From: Roseateles sp.
Lineage (GTDB): Bacteria; Pseudomonadota; Gammaproteobacteria; Burkholderiales; Burkholderiaceae_C
Reading direction: 5' to 3'
Length of the DNA: 64,000 bases
Assembly: GCA_015657635.1 (NCBI GenBank)
Contig: JACDQM010000188.1
Location: forward strand, 1-64,000
Made by a program: the position numbers and the translations under genes. This document shows positions 20,300-29,662 of the stretch, one piece after another (position 1 is the stretch's first letter; every line of letters starts with the position of its first letter). The notes beneath the pieces are model-generated. The model did no database searches, was not told where the DNA came from, and worked only from the letters and a program-made list of their open reading frames with translations.

Positions 20300-20374
20300 C
20301 AGCGGTCTCCGGTGCACAGCCTCACTATGATGGCAGACACAAGGTTTCCCGATTGTTTCCGCAGCAAAGACATC

Positions 20375-20866
20375 ATGACTTCAGCCAGCAATCCGTTCAC
20401 GCATTTTGATGCTCAGGGCCAGGCCCATATGGTCGATGTGGGAGCGAAGGCCGAGACGCATCGCGTGGCGCGGGCCAGCGGTCGCATCCGCATGCTGCCG
20501 GCCACGCTGGCGCTGATCCAGTCGGGCAGCGCGAAGAAGGGTGACGTGCTTGGCGTGGCCCGCATCGCAGCCATTCAAGGCGCCAAGCGTTGCTCCGACT
20601 TGATTCCGCTCTGCCATCCACTGCCGATCACGCGGGTGGCGGTCGAGTTCGAGATCGATGCCGCCGCGAACGCGGTCATCTGCAGCGCACAGGTCGAGAC
20701 CCTGGGCCGCACTGGCGTCGAGATGGAAGCGCTGACCGCAGTGCAGATGGGCCTGCTGACCATCTACGACATGTGCAAGGCGGCCGATCGCGGCATGGTG
20801 ATGGAGCAGATCCGCGTGCTGGAAAAGCAGGGCGGCAAGTCCGGGGAGTGGAAGGCCGAGGTCTGA
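20375..20866 (+). CDS. moaC: MoaC, cyclic pyranopterin monophosphate synthase
   Basis: 163 residues, the full family length. Signatures are [33 protein letters not shown] and [14 protein letters not shown], ending in the MCKAADRGM segment. It makes cyclic pyranopterin monophosphate from the MoaA product in molybdenum cofactor synthesis. Long in-frame upstream sequence belongs to the shadow of the protease gene, so ATG 20375 is the credible start. No other moa gene is in the window. Confidence 0.97.
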   Translation: MTSASNPFTHFDAQGQAHMVDVGAKAETHRVARASGRIRMLPATLALIQSGSAKKGDVLGVARIAAIQGAKRCSDLIPLCHPLPITRVAVEFEIDAAANAVICSAQVETLGRTGVEMEALTAVQMGLLTIYDMCKAADRGMVMEQIRVLEKQGGKSGEWKAEV

Positions 20867-20880
20867 GCAGCCCTGGACGG

Positions 20881-21005
20881 GGCTCAGCCAGCCGGCTTGT
20901 ATCGCCGGCAGGCCTTCGCCAGCCACGCGGCCCTACAAAGCGCGTGCGCGAGGCTCAGCCAGCCGGCTTGTATCGCCGGCAGGCCTTCGCCAGCCACGCG
21001 GCCCT
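20881..21005. repeat. Two identical 54-bp direct repeats between moaC and the Bug gene
   Basis: GGCTCAGCCAGCCGGCTTGT... occurs at 20881-20934 and again at 20952-21005 with no difference, 71 bases apart. Each copy contains a small palindrome GCCGGC-TTGTATC-GCCGGC. The second is followed by GGCCGCGTG, which can pair with the CACGCGGCC inside the repeat. This suits a REP-like or terminator-type repeat lying between convergent genes. Confidence 0.9.
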
Positions 21006-21025
21006 TCCGGGCCGCGTGTGCGGGC

Positions 21026-22039
21026 TCAGTCAACTTTTGCGCCGGAGACTTTGACGACTTGGGCCCACTTCTTGGATTCCTTGGCAATCAAGGCGGCGAA
21101 TTCGGCGCTGGTGTTGCCGCTGGCAATCGCACCTTGCGAGGCCAGGCGCTCCTTGAGAGCCGGTGTGGCCAGTGCCTTGGCCGTCTCGCGCTGCAGGCGC
21201 GCCACCTGCTCGGCGGGCATGCTGGCCGGTGCCAGCAGACCGAACCAGGAGCTGGCCTCGTAGCCCTTCAGTGCCGGGCCGCCGGCCTCCTCGATCGTGG
21301 GCAGATCGGGCATGGCCTCGCTGCGTTTGGCACTGGTCACGGCGATGGCCTTGAGCTTGCCTGACTTGATGTGCGGCAGCGCTGACGGCAGGTTATCGAA
21401 CATCAGGTCGGTGTTCCCGCCCATCAGGTCGATCAGCGCCGGGCCCGAACCCCGATAGGGGAAGTGCAGCATGAAGGTGCCCGTCATGCTCTTGAACAGC
21501 TCGCCGGCCAGATGGATGGACGTGCCGTTGCCGCTGGAGGCCATGTTCAGCTTGCCAGGATTGGCCTTGGCTGCCTTGATCAAGTCCGGCACCGAGTTGA
21601 TGCCGTACTGCTGCGCCTTGGCCGGGTTGAGCACCAGCACATTGGGCACCGCCGCCACCAGCGTGATCGGCGCGAAATCCTTCACCGGGTCGTAAGGCAG
21701 CTTGGGGTAGAGCGACTGGTTGATGCCATGCGTGCCCACCGTGCCCATCAGGATGGTGTGGCCGTCGGTCGACTTGGCCACTTCGGCGGTGCCCGGATTG
21801 CCACCGGCGCCGGGCTTGTTTTCGATCACGAAGGTCTGGCCGAAGGCCTTGGACAGCTCAGGCGCCAGCGCCCGCGCCAGCAGGTCGGTCGTGCCGCCGG
21901 CAGCGAAGGGCACGACGATGCGCACCGGACGGCTGGGCCAGCTGCTCTGTGCCTGGGCCGCTGCCAGCGGCAGCAAGGTCAGGCCGGCCAACGCCAGGCA
22001 GGATGCCAGCGTGCGGCGACGGGTGGGGGGAAGGCTCAT
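21026..22039 (-). CDS. Bug/TctC family periplasmic solute-binding protein
   Basis: 337 residues. A signal peptide ([14 protein letters not shown]... AAAQAQS) is followed by the tripartite tricarboxylate receptor fold with [32 protein letters not shown] and [17 protein letters not shown]. Such proteins bind carboxylates or amides for TctAB-type secondary transport. Bug proteins are hugely expanded in Burkholderiales and usually orphan, as here; no tctA or tctB is near. The ATG at 22039 has GGAGA upstream. The ligand cannot be inferred. Confidence 0.93.
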   Translation of the reverse strand: MSLPPTRRRTLASCLALAGLTLLPLAAAQAQSSWPSRPVRIVVPFAAGGTTDLLARALAPELSKAFGQTFVIENKPGAGGNPGTAEVAKSTDGHTILMGTVGTHGINQSLYPKLPYDPVKDFAPITLVAAVPNVLVLNPAKAQQYGINSVPDLIKAAKANPGKLNMASSGNGTSIHLAGELFKSMTGTFMLHFPYRGSGPALIDLMGGNTDLMFDNLPSALPHIKSGKLKAIAVTSAKRSEAMPDLPTIEEAGGPALKGYEASSWFGLLAPASMPAEQVARLQRETAKALATPALKERLASQGAIASGNTSAEFAALIAKESKKWAQVVKVSGAKVD

Positions 22040-22161
22040 CAATGTCTCCGGTGAGGGTCGTTGGTCTGTTATCTCACCAGTATGCGGCATGCCGATGGCA
22101 GGCCGGATGCAGGCTCACCCGAGCCCCGGGCGCGCTGCGCACAGCCCACCCGGCTGCAGAT

Positions 22162-24180
22162 TCAAGTCGGACCTTCGATGTGATTCAGGCGCACCTGCCC
22201 CGCGCTGCAGGCAGCATCCAGATCGCCGTGAAGCTGCTGGAGTGCCTGCAGATCCTGCGCCTCGACTGCCTCAATGCCCACCGCGCGGTTGCGGCCTTGG
22301 GACTTGGCCAGGTAGAGCGCGGTATCTGCGCATTCCACCGCCTGCTCCCAATGCAGGTGCAGCTGGCCCGACGGCAAGGGGAAGCCGGCGAAGCCGATGG
22401 ACACGGTGACGCGCAACTCGCCCGTCTCGGTGCGCACCGGCGAGCCGCCGACGCTGTTCAGCACCCGCTCGGCCAGCAGCTGCAGCTGGTCGCTGCTCAC
22501 ATGGGGCGCGAACACCAGGAATTCCTCGCCGCCCCAGCGCACCACCAGATCGTCGGCGCGCACGGCATGCTTGACGCGCCGCCCCACTTCGCAGATCACG
22601 GCGTCACCGGCGCCATGGCCGTAGCGGTCATTGACATGCTTGAAGTGGTCGATGTCGATCATCATCAGCGCGCCCTCCAGCTTCTCCGGCGCCTGCTCGG
22701 CCATCACCGCCTGGAAGAAGCGCCGGTTGGCCAGATCCGTCAGCGGATCGCGCTCACTCTGCGCGCGCAGCAGCCGCTGGTTGGCCTTGAGCTGGCGATT
22801 GGCGGCGCGCACGCGCTTGAGCATCACGCCGGCCAGCACGACTGACAGAGTCAGCAACAGCCCCAGAGCCACGCCTGCCTTGCGCGCCAGATCCTGGTTG
22901 AGCAGTTGCTGGTCCTTCAGATGGGTTTCGCGCGTCAGCAAGTCCAGGTTGCGCTGTTCCCGCTCGCTGTCGAACTTGATGCGCAGCGCCTGCAGCTGCG
23001 CAGCGCGGTTCAGCGCATGGGTTTGCGCGGTCAGCGCGCGCTCCTGATGGAACACCGCAATGGCATCGCGCGGCTGGCCGGCTGCAGCCCAGGCCTCGCC
23101 GACCTCGCGCAGTTCCATCGCACGGCGCATCGGCTCGGCCTGTGTCTCACCCAAAGTCTGCGAGCGCGCCAGCTCGCGCCGTGCCGCGTCGAACTGCCCC
23201 ACCATGATCAAGGCGACCGCGGTGTTGTGCCGCAGCGTGCGCTCCAGTCGCAGGTCCTTGAATTCCAGCACCACCGGCAAGGCCTGGCGCGCCATGTCCA
23301 GCGCCTCCTTGGGCCGGCCGGCATGCATGTGCAGATCGGTGAGATTGGTCTGAACCCTGGCCACAAGCCGCACCGCGCCGGCCGCCTGGGCGATCCGCAA
23401 CGCCTCTTCGTAATTGCGGCGCTGCGACGTGCCGTCGCCGCGCGCGCCGGCCACTGCGGCCTCGAAGGACTTGATGCGCGCCATCAGCAGCGGCTCGCCC
23501 TCGGCCAAGGCCAGCCCTTCGGCCAGCCAGCGCCGCGCCTGCGCGGCTTGCTCCAGCTGCTGGCTCAGCATCGCCAGCGTGCCGGCGCTCAGCACGGCGC
23601 GAGGTACATCCTGTGCGGACGATGCCAGGCTGAAACTCAGCTGCGCCAGCCTCAGCGCTTCCGCCAGAGCGCCCTCCGCCTCGCGCTCGCGCTGCTGGAG
23701 ACGCAAGACCGACCAGGCGGCAGTGACGTCACAGCCCTGTGGCGGCGCGGACTGCGCTGCAGCCTCCGTGGTCCTTGATTCGCACTTGCTCGCCAACAGA
23801 GTCCAGGCCCGCTTCGCGGCAGCAAGCGCTGACGCGAAGTCGCCGCGGCGATCCGCCACCAGCGCACGCACCGCCTCCGCACGCGCCTGCGCACCGGGCA
23901 GATCGGCGAGCTTATTGGCCACGGCCAGCGCCTCGTCCAGGCGGCCGGCCTCGGTCAGTGTGGCCGCCTCGGCAAAGAGAAGATCCGCCGGCGATGCGCC
24001 GCTCACCGGCTCGGCACGCAAGGTCTTGAGCACGGCGGCCGGCTTGTCGTAGGCCTGCAGGACCAGCAGCGACAGACTGGCCTCCGCCCGCTCGTTCGCC
24101 TCAGGCATGGCCTGGCTCTGCGAAAACGGCAGCAGCAAAGCGGCCAGCATCAACAGCTGGTGGATCAGCGCGCTTCTCAT
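22162..24180 (-). CDS. TPR sensor diguanylate cyclase
   Basis: About 672 residues: a signal peptide (LLMLAALLLPFSQSQA), a TPR-rich periplasmic region (~40-430), one membrane helix (VALGLLLTLSVVLAGVMLK near 470), then a GGDEF domain with the active signature GGEEF in RWGGEEFLVFAP (about residue 548) and IDIDHFKHVND. It makes cyclic di-GMP. The start ATG 24180 overlaps the stop of the upstream paralogue (ATGA). The two have the same architecture and are probably tandem duplicates. An RxxD inhibitory site before GGEEF was not clear. Confidence 0.93.
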   Translation of the reverse strand: MRSALIHQLLMLAALLLPFSQSQAMPEANERAEASLSLLVLQAYDKPAAVLKTLRAEPVSGASPADLLFAEAATLTEAGRLDEALAVANKLADLPGAQARAEAVRALVADRRGDFASALAAAKRAWTLLASKCESRTTEAAAQSAPPQGCDVTAAWSVLRLQQREREAEGALAEALRLAQLSFSLASSAQDVPRAVLSAGTLAMLSQQLEQAAQARRWLAEGLALAEGEPLLMARIKSFEAAVAGARGDGTSQRRNYEEALRIAQAAGAVRLVARVQTNLTDLHMHAGRPKEALDMARQALPVVLEFKDLRLERTLRHNTAVALIMVGQFDAARRELARSQTLGETQAEPMRRAMELREVGEAWAAAGQPRDAIAVFHQERALTAQTHALNRAAQLQALRIKFDSEREQRNLDLLTRETHLKDQQLLNQDLARKAGVALGLLLTLSVVLAGVMLKRVRAANRQLKANQRLLRAQSERDPLTDLANRRFFQAVMAEQAPEKLEGALMMIDIDHFKHVNDRYGHGAGDAVICEVGRRVKHAVRADDLVVRWGGEEFLVFAPHVSSDQLQLLAERVLNSVGGSPVRTETGELRVTVSIGFAGFPLPSGQLHLHWEQAVECADTALYLAKSQGRNRAVGIEAVEAQDLQALQQLHGDLDAACSAGQVRLNHIEGPT

Positions 24181-26291
24181 GCGGCCTCCAGCTGCAAACT
24201 CGGCCCATACAAGGTCACCAGCTCGGCCTGCCCCTCCTGCCAGGCGGCCTCCAGGCGCGGCATCAGCTGCAGCAGCGCTGCCTCGGTCTTCGACTCGACG
24301 CCTTGCACGCCATAGGCGCGGTTGCGGCCATGTGCCTTGGCCACATACATCGCGGTGTCCACCAGATCGATGGCGCGCTCCCACGTCAGGGCCAGCTCAT
24401 GCGGCCCCAGCGGGAAACTGGCGAAACCGATGGAGGCCGTGACGGCAACCCGCTTGTCCCCATGCACCACCGGCTCGCTGCCCACGATGTCGAGCAAGCG
24501 CTGCGCCAGCAGTCTTGCTGCGTCGGCATCGCGCTCGGGCACAACGATCAGGAACTCTTCGCCACCCCAGCGCACCACCAGATCGTCCTCCCGCAAGGCC
24601 GCGCGCAAACGACGGGCCACCTCGATCAGCACGCTGTCGCCAGCCGCATGGCCATGCTGATCATTGATGCGCTTGAACAGATCGATGTCGAGCAGATAGA
24701 CCGTGGCGGCCAGCCCGCCTGCCGGCGTCAGGCGCTGCACGGCCTTCTGGAAGTGGCGCCGGTTGGACAGCCCGGTGAGCGGATCACGCTCGCTCTGCTG
24801 CTTGAGTGTCTCGTTGCTGTGCTTGAGCGCCTCGTTGGTGCGACGGATGCGCTGGTAGGCCAGCCCGAGCAACACGCCGGAGACGAGCACGCAGCCGGCC
24901 ACCGCGGACCAAAGACGCAGCGCCAAATCATGGGCGCGGATCTGCTCCGCCTTCAGGCTGTTGTCGCGCGCCAGCAGCTCGATGTCCTTGGCCCGCCGCT
25001 CGGCATCGAAGCTCTCCTGCGCCTCCAGCACCGACTTGCGCGTGTCGTCACGCAGCACCTCGTCGATCAGGCGGCGGTAGTTGTGATGGGCATCGACCGC
25101 GCCCGCCCAGTCGCCGGCCTTCTCCAGGTAACGGCCAAGCTCCGCCCAGCCATCGGCTGCGTAGGCGATCGCCCCCTGATCCAGATCGATCTTGATGGCC
25201 ATGCGCACATCCTGGGCGCCTTCGGCCACGCGCTTGAGACCGATCTTCGCGATGCCCATATTGTGCAAAGCCAGCACCTCCGCGCTGAGCATCTGCTGGC
25301 GCTGCGCCAGCGGCAAGGCTTGCTCGGCCTGCTTCAGCGCCTGTGCGAAGTCGCCGCGGCGCAGGTAGTAGTCGGCCATATTGCCCAGGCTCAACGCCTG
25401 CATGCCTTCGCCGCCGGCCAGGCGCGCCTGCTCCAAGGCCTCGGCATAGGACTTCTGCGAAATGCTGGCATCGGCGTGATCGGCAAAGACATTGCCGTGG
25501 ATGGTCAGCGCCGCATTGAGCGTCTCGGGGTCCGGGTCCTGCCGCGCACTCTCAAGCGCTGCCTTGCTCAGTTCACGGGCACGCTCGATCTGCTCGGCAC
25601 GGTGGTAGACCCAGGCCATGTCAGACAGCGCCAGCGCCCGGCGCCAGCCGTGCCCAAGGCGGTCGGCAAGGCGCATCGCGTCCTGGCCGGACTGAAGGGC
25701 GCCATCGAATTCTCCGGAATCCGCCAGCACGACCGAGCGCAGCGCCGACAGGCGGTAGCGCACTCGATCAGATAGCTGCGCCACGGCGTCCTCGTTCAGG
25801 CCCTGCAGCGTCTTCTTGGCGTCGCGCAGTTGGCCCTGGTTGAGGTGAAACGCCGCCTGCACCAGGCCGGCCACCGCTTCAGCGCCCGGCCTTTGCTCGG
25901 CCAGCGGCCAGTTGCGCAACTCGATCAGGATCGGATCCAGCATCGCGCGGTCACGCAGGCGCGCCGCCATACCGCCGCGCAGATTCAGCACTTCGAGGCG
26001 CTCGGCGCTGCCGGGCGCCGTGCGGCCATACAGCTTTTGAAGTGCCTGCGCCTGCTCGGCGGGGCGTGCGCGCGCCGCGCGCTCAATGCGCTCGAGCTCC
26101 GGCCAAAGCCCCTCCTGGGCCTGGGCCGGTTCGATGGACGCCCGGCCGGAGTCGGGCTGGCAGGCCGCCAGACCCAGCAGCAAGATGATGACCGCAAGGC
26201 TCAGCAGCAAGCGACAGGCATGGCCAAGCCACGGCCCGGCAAGCGGCGGCGGCGGCAATATCCGAACCTGACTGTAGACAGCCTTGCGCAT
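24177..26291 (-). CDS. TPR sensor diguanylate cyclase (paralogue of its downstream neighbour)
   Basis: About 704 residues. The hydrophobic N-terminus LLLSLAVIILLLGLAACQP contains a lipobox-like LAAC. Long TPR repeats follow (~60-480), then a membrane helix, a short coiled coil ending in LKQQSERDPLTGLSNRR, and a GGDEF domain with GGEEF (about residue 574) and LDIDLFKRINDQHGHAAGD. It is a cyclic di-GMP producer coupled to the next gene. The annotated ATG 26291 has no properly spaced ribosome-binding site and gives an odd proline-rich start, so an internal start near the hydrophobic segment is possible. If Cys44 is lipidated, the sensor region would be tethered at its N-terminus as well as by the internal helix. 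Confidence 0.9.
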   Translation of the reverse strand: MRKAVYSQVRILPPPPLAGPWLGHACRLLLSLAVIILLLGLAACQPDSGRASIEPAQAQEGLWPELERIERAARARPAEQAQALQKLYGRTAPGSAERLEVLNLRGGMAARLRDRAMLDPILIELRNWPLAEQRPGAEAVAGLVQAAFHLNQGQLRDAKKTLQGLNEDAVAQLSDRVRYRLSALRSVVLADSGEFDGALQSGQDAMRLADRLGHGWRRALALSDMAWVYHRAEQIERARELSKAALESARQDPDPETLNAALTIHGNVFADHADASISQKSYAEALEQARLAGGEGMQALSLGNMADYYLRRGDFAQALKQAEQALPLAQRQQMLSAEVLALHNMGIAKIGLKRVAEGAQDVRMAIKIDLDQGAIAYAADGWAELGRYLEKAGDWAGAVDAHHNYRRLIDEVLRDDTRKSVLEAQESFDAERRAKDIELLARDNSLKAEQIRAHDLALRLWSAVAGCVLVSGVLLGLAYQRIRRTNEALKHSNETLKQQSERDPLTGLSNRRHFQKAVQRLTPAGGLAATVYLLDIDLFKRINDQHGHAAGDSVLIEVARRLRAALREDDLVVRWGGEEFLIVVPERDADAARLLAQRLLDIVGSEPVVHGDKRVAVTASIGFASFPLGPHELALTWERAIDLVDTAMYVAKAHGRNRAYGVQGVESKTEAALLQLMPRLEAAWQEGQAELVTLYGPSLQLEAA

Positions 26292-26329
26292 CCCTCAATG
26301 TATCGACCGCCGGCTGCTGCGCTTGAACA

Positions 26330-26363
26330 AAAAAGCCGGTACGCACTCAGTTGCGTACCGGCT
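26330..26363 (-). terminator. Intrinsic terminator of the chemoreceptor gene
   Basis: A perfect 12-bp stem AGCCGGTACGCA/TGCGTACCGGCT with a 6-base loop is followed on the minus strand by TTTTTTG. It lies about 70 bases after the chemoreceptor stop. Confidence 0.93.
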
Positions 26364-26433
26364 CAATGTGCATTAGTTGACGACAAGTCAAAACTCGCAA
26401 GCCCCAGCGGACTGCGAGTCCTCGCCAGGCCGC

Positions 26434-27990
26434 TCAGGTTCTGAAGCGCGTCAGGCTTTCCACCAGATGTGAAGCCTGCGTCCGCAGCGATTCGGTCGCT
26501 GCCGTGGCTTCTTCCACCATGGCCGCGTTCTGCTGGGTCGACTTGTCCATCTCGGCCACGGCGCTGTTGACCTGCCCAATGCCATCGGCCTGCTCGGCCG
26601 CAGCCCGGGTGATGTCACCCACCATCTGCGACACCTTCTGGATCGAATCGACGACGCGCGCCATGGTCTGGCCCGCCACCTCAACCTTGCCGGTGCCGAC
26701 ATCGACCTGCTCGACAGACGCGCCGATCAGGCTGCGGATTTCCTTGGCGGCCTCGCCGCTGCGCTGCGCCAGCGTGCGGACCTCGCTGGCCACCACGGCA
26801 AAGCCACGACCCTGCTCGCCGGCGCGGGCGGCTTCCACCGCCGCGTTCAGCGCCAAGATATTGGTCTGGAAAGCGATGCTGTCGATGGTGCCGATGATCT
26901 CGGCGATCTTGCGGCCTTGCGTGTTGATGGCATTCATCGCCGCCACCACCTCGGACACCGCCGTGCCGCCCTGCACCGCCACGGCAGCCGCCTCACGGGC
27001 CAGCGCATCTGCGGCCCGTGCGTTCTCCGCCGTGCCACGGATCGTCGCCGACAACTCCTCAACCGACGCCGCGGTCTGCTCCAGCGCGGAGGCGGTGTTC
27101 TCGGTGCGCGAGGACAGATCGGCATTGCCGGAAGCGATCTCGCTGGCCGCAGTGTTGATCTCGTCAGCCGTCAAGCGCACACCGCCGACGATCTGGTTCA
27201 GGTTGGACGCCACGTTCTGCAGCGCGGTGAGCACCTGGCTGGTCTCGTCGCGTCCCGCGACCGCGCCGCGCGCCGTCAGATCGCCATCGGCCAGCGCCTG
27301 CGCCTGCGCGACCGCCTCACGCAGCGGTGCTGCAATGGCACGCGCCACCACGAAGGCAAAGCCGATACAGGCCACCAGAGCAATGGCCGACACCAGCAGC
27401 GATACGTTGGAGGCCTGCTGGCCGCTGCTCTCGGCCTTGGCCACCGCCGCCTCGCTCAGTTCGACCTCGCGCTTGACGAAAGCACTCAGCTTGCCCTGGA
27501 TGGATTCGTACTGCTTGTCCACCGTCACGACATAGCTGGCTGCCGTCGCAACACCGGCCGACTTGATGTCCAGCGTGTCCTTGGCTGTCTTGGCATACAG
27601 AAGGTAGTCCTTGGCGACTTGTGCCAGCACCTTGCGCTGCTCCTCACTGATCTCTGCGTCATCCGAAGCCAGCTGCAGCGTCTTCGCCAAGGCATCTAGC
27701 TTTTTGAGCAAGGACTGATCAAGCGCGGTGATCGCGTCAGCTTTGTAGCCGATCGCCTCCCAGGTCAGAGACTGGTAAAGCTGCTGATGGATCTGGGAGA
27801 CATCGGTGATCATGGCCTCAGCCGCGACGATGCGCTGGACGCCAACACTTCCCACTTCATTCAGCTGTTTTGTCAGCATCCGCGTCGACGACCAACCCAT
27901 GGCCGCTACGAGCAGGATGCACAGCACAGCGAAGGCCGGAGCGAGTGCGACCTTGATGCGGATGGAAGCGTTGCGAAGGAGCTGGTTCAC
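26434..27990 (-). CDS. Methyl-accepting chemotaxis protein
   Basis: 518 residues: a membrane helix near residues 12-35, a periplasmic four-helix-bundle ligand domain (~35-190), a second helix ([21 protein letters not shown]), HAMP (~215-270), and a long signalling coiled coil with the hairpin tip [20 protein letters not shown]. No C-terminal CheR-tether pentapeptide is seen. The GTG at 27990 is chosen because GCAGGAGATC sits 6-8 bases ahead; the longer reading from 28092 would run through the upstream terminator. Just upstream on the same strand lies a secreted Cache protein, which may supply ligand sensing. Confidence 0.93.
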   Translation of the reverse strand: MNQLLRNASIRIKVALAPAFAVLCILLVAAMGWSSTRMLTKQLNEVGSVGVQRIVAAEAMITDVSQIHQQLYQSLTWEAIGYKADAITALDQSLLKKLDALAKTLQLASDDAEISEEQRKVLAQVAKDYLLYAKTAKDTLDIKSAGVATAASYVVTVDKQYESIQGKLSAFVKREVELSEAAVAKAESSGQQASNVSLLVSAIALVACIGFAFVVARAIAAPLREAVAQAQALADGDLTARGAVAGRDETSQVLTALQNVASNLNQIVGGVRLTADEINTAASEIASGNADLSSRTENTASALEQTAASVEELSATIRGTAENARAADALAREAAAVAVQGGTAVSEVVAAMNAINTQGRKIAEIIGTIDSIAFQTNILALNAAVEAARAGEQGRGFAVVASEVRTLAQRSGEAAKEIRSLIGASVEQVDVGTGKVEVAGQTMARVVDSIQKVSQMVGDITRAAAEQADGIGQVNSAVAEMDKSTQQNAAMVEEATAATESLRTQASHLVESLTRFRT

Positions 27991-28046
27991 TGCGATCTCC
28001 TGCAGGGTTGTCTTTTTGGTAGATGAACAAACACAGGGTTTGATCA

Positions 28047-28073
28047 AGAAACAGAGGCGCCGTGGCGCCTCTG
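28047..28073 (-). terminator. Hairpin between the Cache gene and the chemoreceptor gene
   Basis: A perfect 10-bp stem CAGAGGCGCC/GGCGCCTCTG with a 2-base loop is followed on the minus strand by TTTCTTG. It probably ends the Cache transcript, perhaps incompletely because the T-tract is short. Confidence 0.7.
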
Positions 28074-28109
28074 AAGGGTTCATTGCGGCCATACGGTCGG
28101 CCGCTAGGA

Positions 28110-28571
28110 TCAGCGGTAGACGCCCACCCCGATAAAGCCCTCGCCATTGGGCTGCTTGATCGCATAGGTCGTCTTGGGCGCGATCTTCTTGGTGACGGGA
28201 TCTGGCCAGTCATAGTCGTACCAGCCGCCACCCTTGGCTGCCAAGGCCACCATCGAGGTCACGATGGCATTGCCATTCGCATCTTTCACGGCACTCATGT
28301 CCTTACCCACCAGCTTTTCGTTGGCGCCATGCGCCAACGCCGTGCCCTTGCTGTCATAGACCATCACATACAGGTCCTTCTTGACCCAGGCAGCCTTGTC
28401 GGCGGTGAAGTCCTTGTAGGCCTTCTCGGCGCCCACCTTCTTGATGTGCTCGAAGGCGGCCTTGGTCATGGCGATCGCCTCTTCCTTGGTTCCTCGCTCC
28501 TGCGCCAGGGCCGAGCCCATCAGTCCGACGCTGGCCACACCAACAGCCAGCCACTTCATCCAAGTCCTCAT
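28110..28571 (-). CDS. Secreted single Cache-domain protein
   Basis: 153 residues: a signal peptide ending GSALAQE, then one small Cache domain (sCache_2 type) with [34 protein letters not shown] and [12 protein letters not shown], ending FIGVGVYR. These are motifs of the extracellular sensor domain usually fused to chemoreceptors and kinases. Here it is free in the periplasm. It lies just upstream of a chemoreceptor that has a four-helix-bundle rather than a Cache sensor, so it may act as a ligand-binding partner; this is inference. ATG 28571 begins the signal peptide. Confidence 0.9.
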   Translation of the reverse strand: MRTWMKWLAVGVASVGLMGSALAQERGTKEEAIAMTKAAFEHIKKVGAEKAYKDFTADKAAWVKKDLYVMVYDSKGTALAHGANEKLVGKDMSAVKDANGNAIVTSMVALAAKGGGWYDYDWPDPVTKKIAPKTTYAIKQPNGEGFIGVGVYR

Positions 28572-28777
28572 GTACGTCTCCTTGCGTTGAGATTCAGCCT
28601 CGTGACGCAGCCAGCCGGTTCAGCCCGGCACTGCGGTAGCACAAGCATCGGCAAAGAATGCACCAACTTAAGGGGGAGCGCGCGGCAACAATGCACGGCA
28701 AGCCGGCACTGGTGCGCCAACGTCGGTCACACCGTCTTCAAGATGCCACAGTGCTGTGCTGGATGAAGGTCACCTCG

Positions 28778-28990
28778 TCAGGCATCCTCTTCGCTCGGAG
28801 GCAGCACTGGGCGGCCACGCTTGGCAGGGTTGAGCTGCGGATGGATCCCACGCCGCGCCAGCGCCTCCTTCAGCAGGTACTCGATCTGCGCATTGGCCGA
28901 GCGCAGCTCCTGCGCGGCCAGGCGCTTGATGGCTTCCCACAAGGCCGGGTCCAGGCGCAGCGGAAAATTCTTCTTGCCGGGGCTGGCCAT
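28778..28990 (-). CDS. Small ribbon-helix-helix (Arc-like) protein
   Basis: 70 residues. KNFPLRLDPALWEAIKRLAAQELRSANAQIEYLLKEALARRG is cut here as the Arc/MetJ pattern: a short beta strand (FPLRLD), helix (LWEAIKRLAAQE), turn with the conserved SxNxxIEYLL second helix. It is probably a DNA-binding regulator. It starts 2 bases after the short gene upstream on the same strand. No toxin is recognisable beside it. Confidence 0.8.
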   Translation of the reverse strand: MASPGKKNFPLRLDPALWEAIKRLAAQELRSANAQIEYLLKEALARRGIHPQLNPAKRGRPVLPPSEEDA

Positions 28991-28992
28991 GC

Positions 28993-29181
28993 TCAGTCGC
29001 CCAAGTCGGCGATGCGCGGCCGCAAGGCCTGCAGCAGGCGCTGCGCTTCGCGCGTGCCCAGGCGCACCGCCTGGCGACCATGGGCGTTGTAGAGCATGCC
29101 CTCGCGGGTGAAGCGGATCCCCCAGCCCTCCAGCACGGTGCTGTGCGCAGCTTCGACCGCCGCGATCTGGTCGAGCGGCAT
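28993..29181 (-). CDS. Short protein resembling the C-terminal part of bacterial PH-like proteins
   Basis: 62 residues. The stretch containing GWGIRFTREGMLYNAHGRQA followed by VRLGT and LLQALRP resembles the C-terminal half of small bacterial proteins with a PH-like fold, but is shorter and lacks the usual strand between AV and RLGT. The frame stays open upstream (reading PYRRCLPRWSMPLDQ) with family-like sequence but no ATG, GTG or TTG start before a stop, so this may be a decayed remnant. It is immediately upstream of the Arc-like gene. Confidence 0.45.
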   Translation of the reverse strand: MPLDQIAAVEAAHSTVLEGWGIRFTREGMLYNAHGRQAVRLGTREAQRLLQALRPRIADLGD

Positions 29182-29275
29182 GCTCCAGCGCGGCAGGCAT
29201 CGCCGGTAAGGCAGGCCGTCCAGGCCTCGCGAGCTACCGGCTGATGCTTGGGTGGCCGCCGCGCCCCCTCTGTTC

Positions 29276-29467
29276 TCACTTACAGCTGAAGCTGCGCGCG
29301 CTGACTTCCTTGACCTGGCCTTCGCCGCAGGTCTTCAGGGCCTGCTCGCTCATGCGGGCCAGTTCGGCCGAATCGTTGACGCGCACCGAGCTGGGCGGTG
29401 CGATCACGCAGGCGGTAGACAGCAGGCTGGCGCACAGCGCGAGGGTCAGGGCGGCATATCGGTTCAT
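29276..29467 (-). CDS. Small putative lipoprotein
   Basis: 63 residues with a signal sequence and lipobox LLSTAC (about residues 14-19), then a short mature part ending in GQVKEVSARSFSCK with two Cys that could form a disulfide. ATG 29467 has GGAGA upstream. Function unknown. It probably sits in the outer membrane, because the residue after the lipid Cys is Val, not Asp. Confidence 0.7.
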   Translation of the reverse strand: MNRYAALTLALCASLLSTACVIAPPSSVRVNDSAELARMSEQALKTCGEGQVKEVSARSFSCK

Positions 29468-29615
29468 CACAGGTCTCCGGTCAGAGGGGTTCATCAAGGG
29501 CTGGACTGTAAGAAGCCCTGCGTCGTCAGCCCTGTGGCAATCGACAGACTGCAGAACGGCTGCCCTCGAATGCGTCTGGGCGAAGCTGGATCGACGCTCG
29601 TCGGACTGTTCAGAC

Positions 29616-29640
29616 GAAAAAAGGGCGCCTTGCGGCGCCC
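29616..29640 (-). terminator. Intrinsic terminator of the peptide ABC transporter operon
   Basis: A 7-bp stem GGGCGCC/GGCGCCC with a 4-base loop is followed by TTTTTTCG on the minus strand, 23 bases after the ATPase stop. Confidence 0.9.
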
Positions 29641-29662
29641 CTCGCGAATCAGCTCAGCAAGC

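Noticed and set aside
20881-21005. 54-bp direct repeats as a CRISPR array
   Set aside because: Only two copies with a 17-base gap, no cas genes anywhere, and internal palindromes typical of REP-like repeats.
26240-26291. tRNA 3'-end-like reading (GGTTCGG and proline-rich peptide) at the start of the upstream GGDEF gene
   Set aside because: No T-arm stem, anticodon stem or acceptor partner is found in the surrounding bases.
28778-29181. Classical toxin-antitoxin pair
   Set aside because: The Arc-like protein could be an antitoxin, but the neighbour looks like a PH-fold remnant, not a known toxin.
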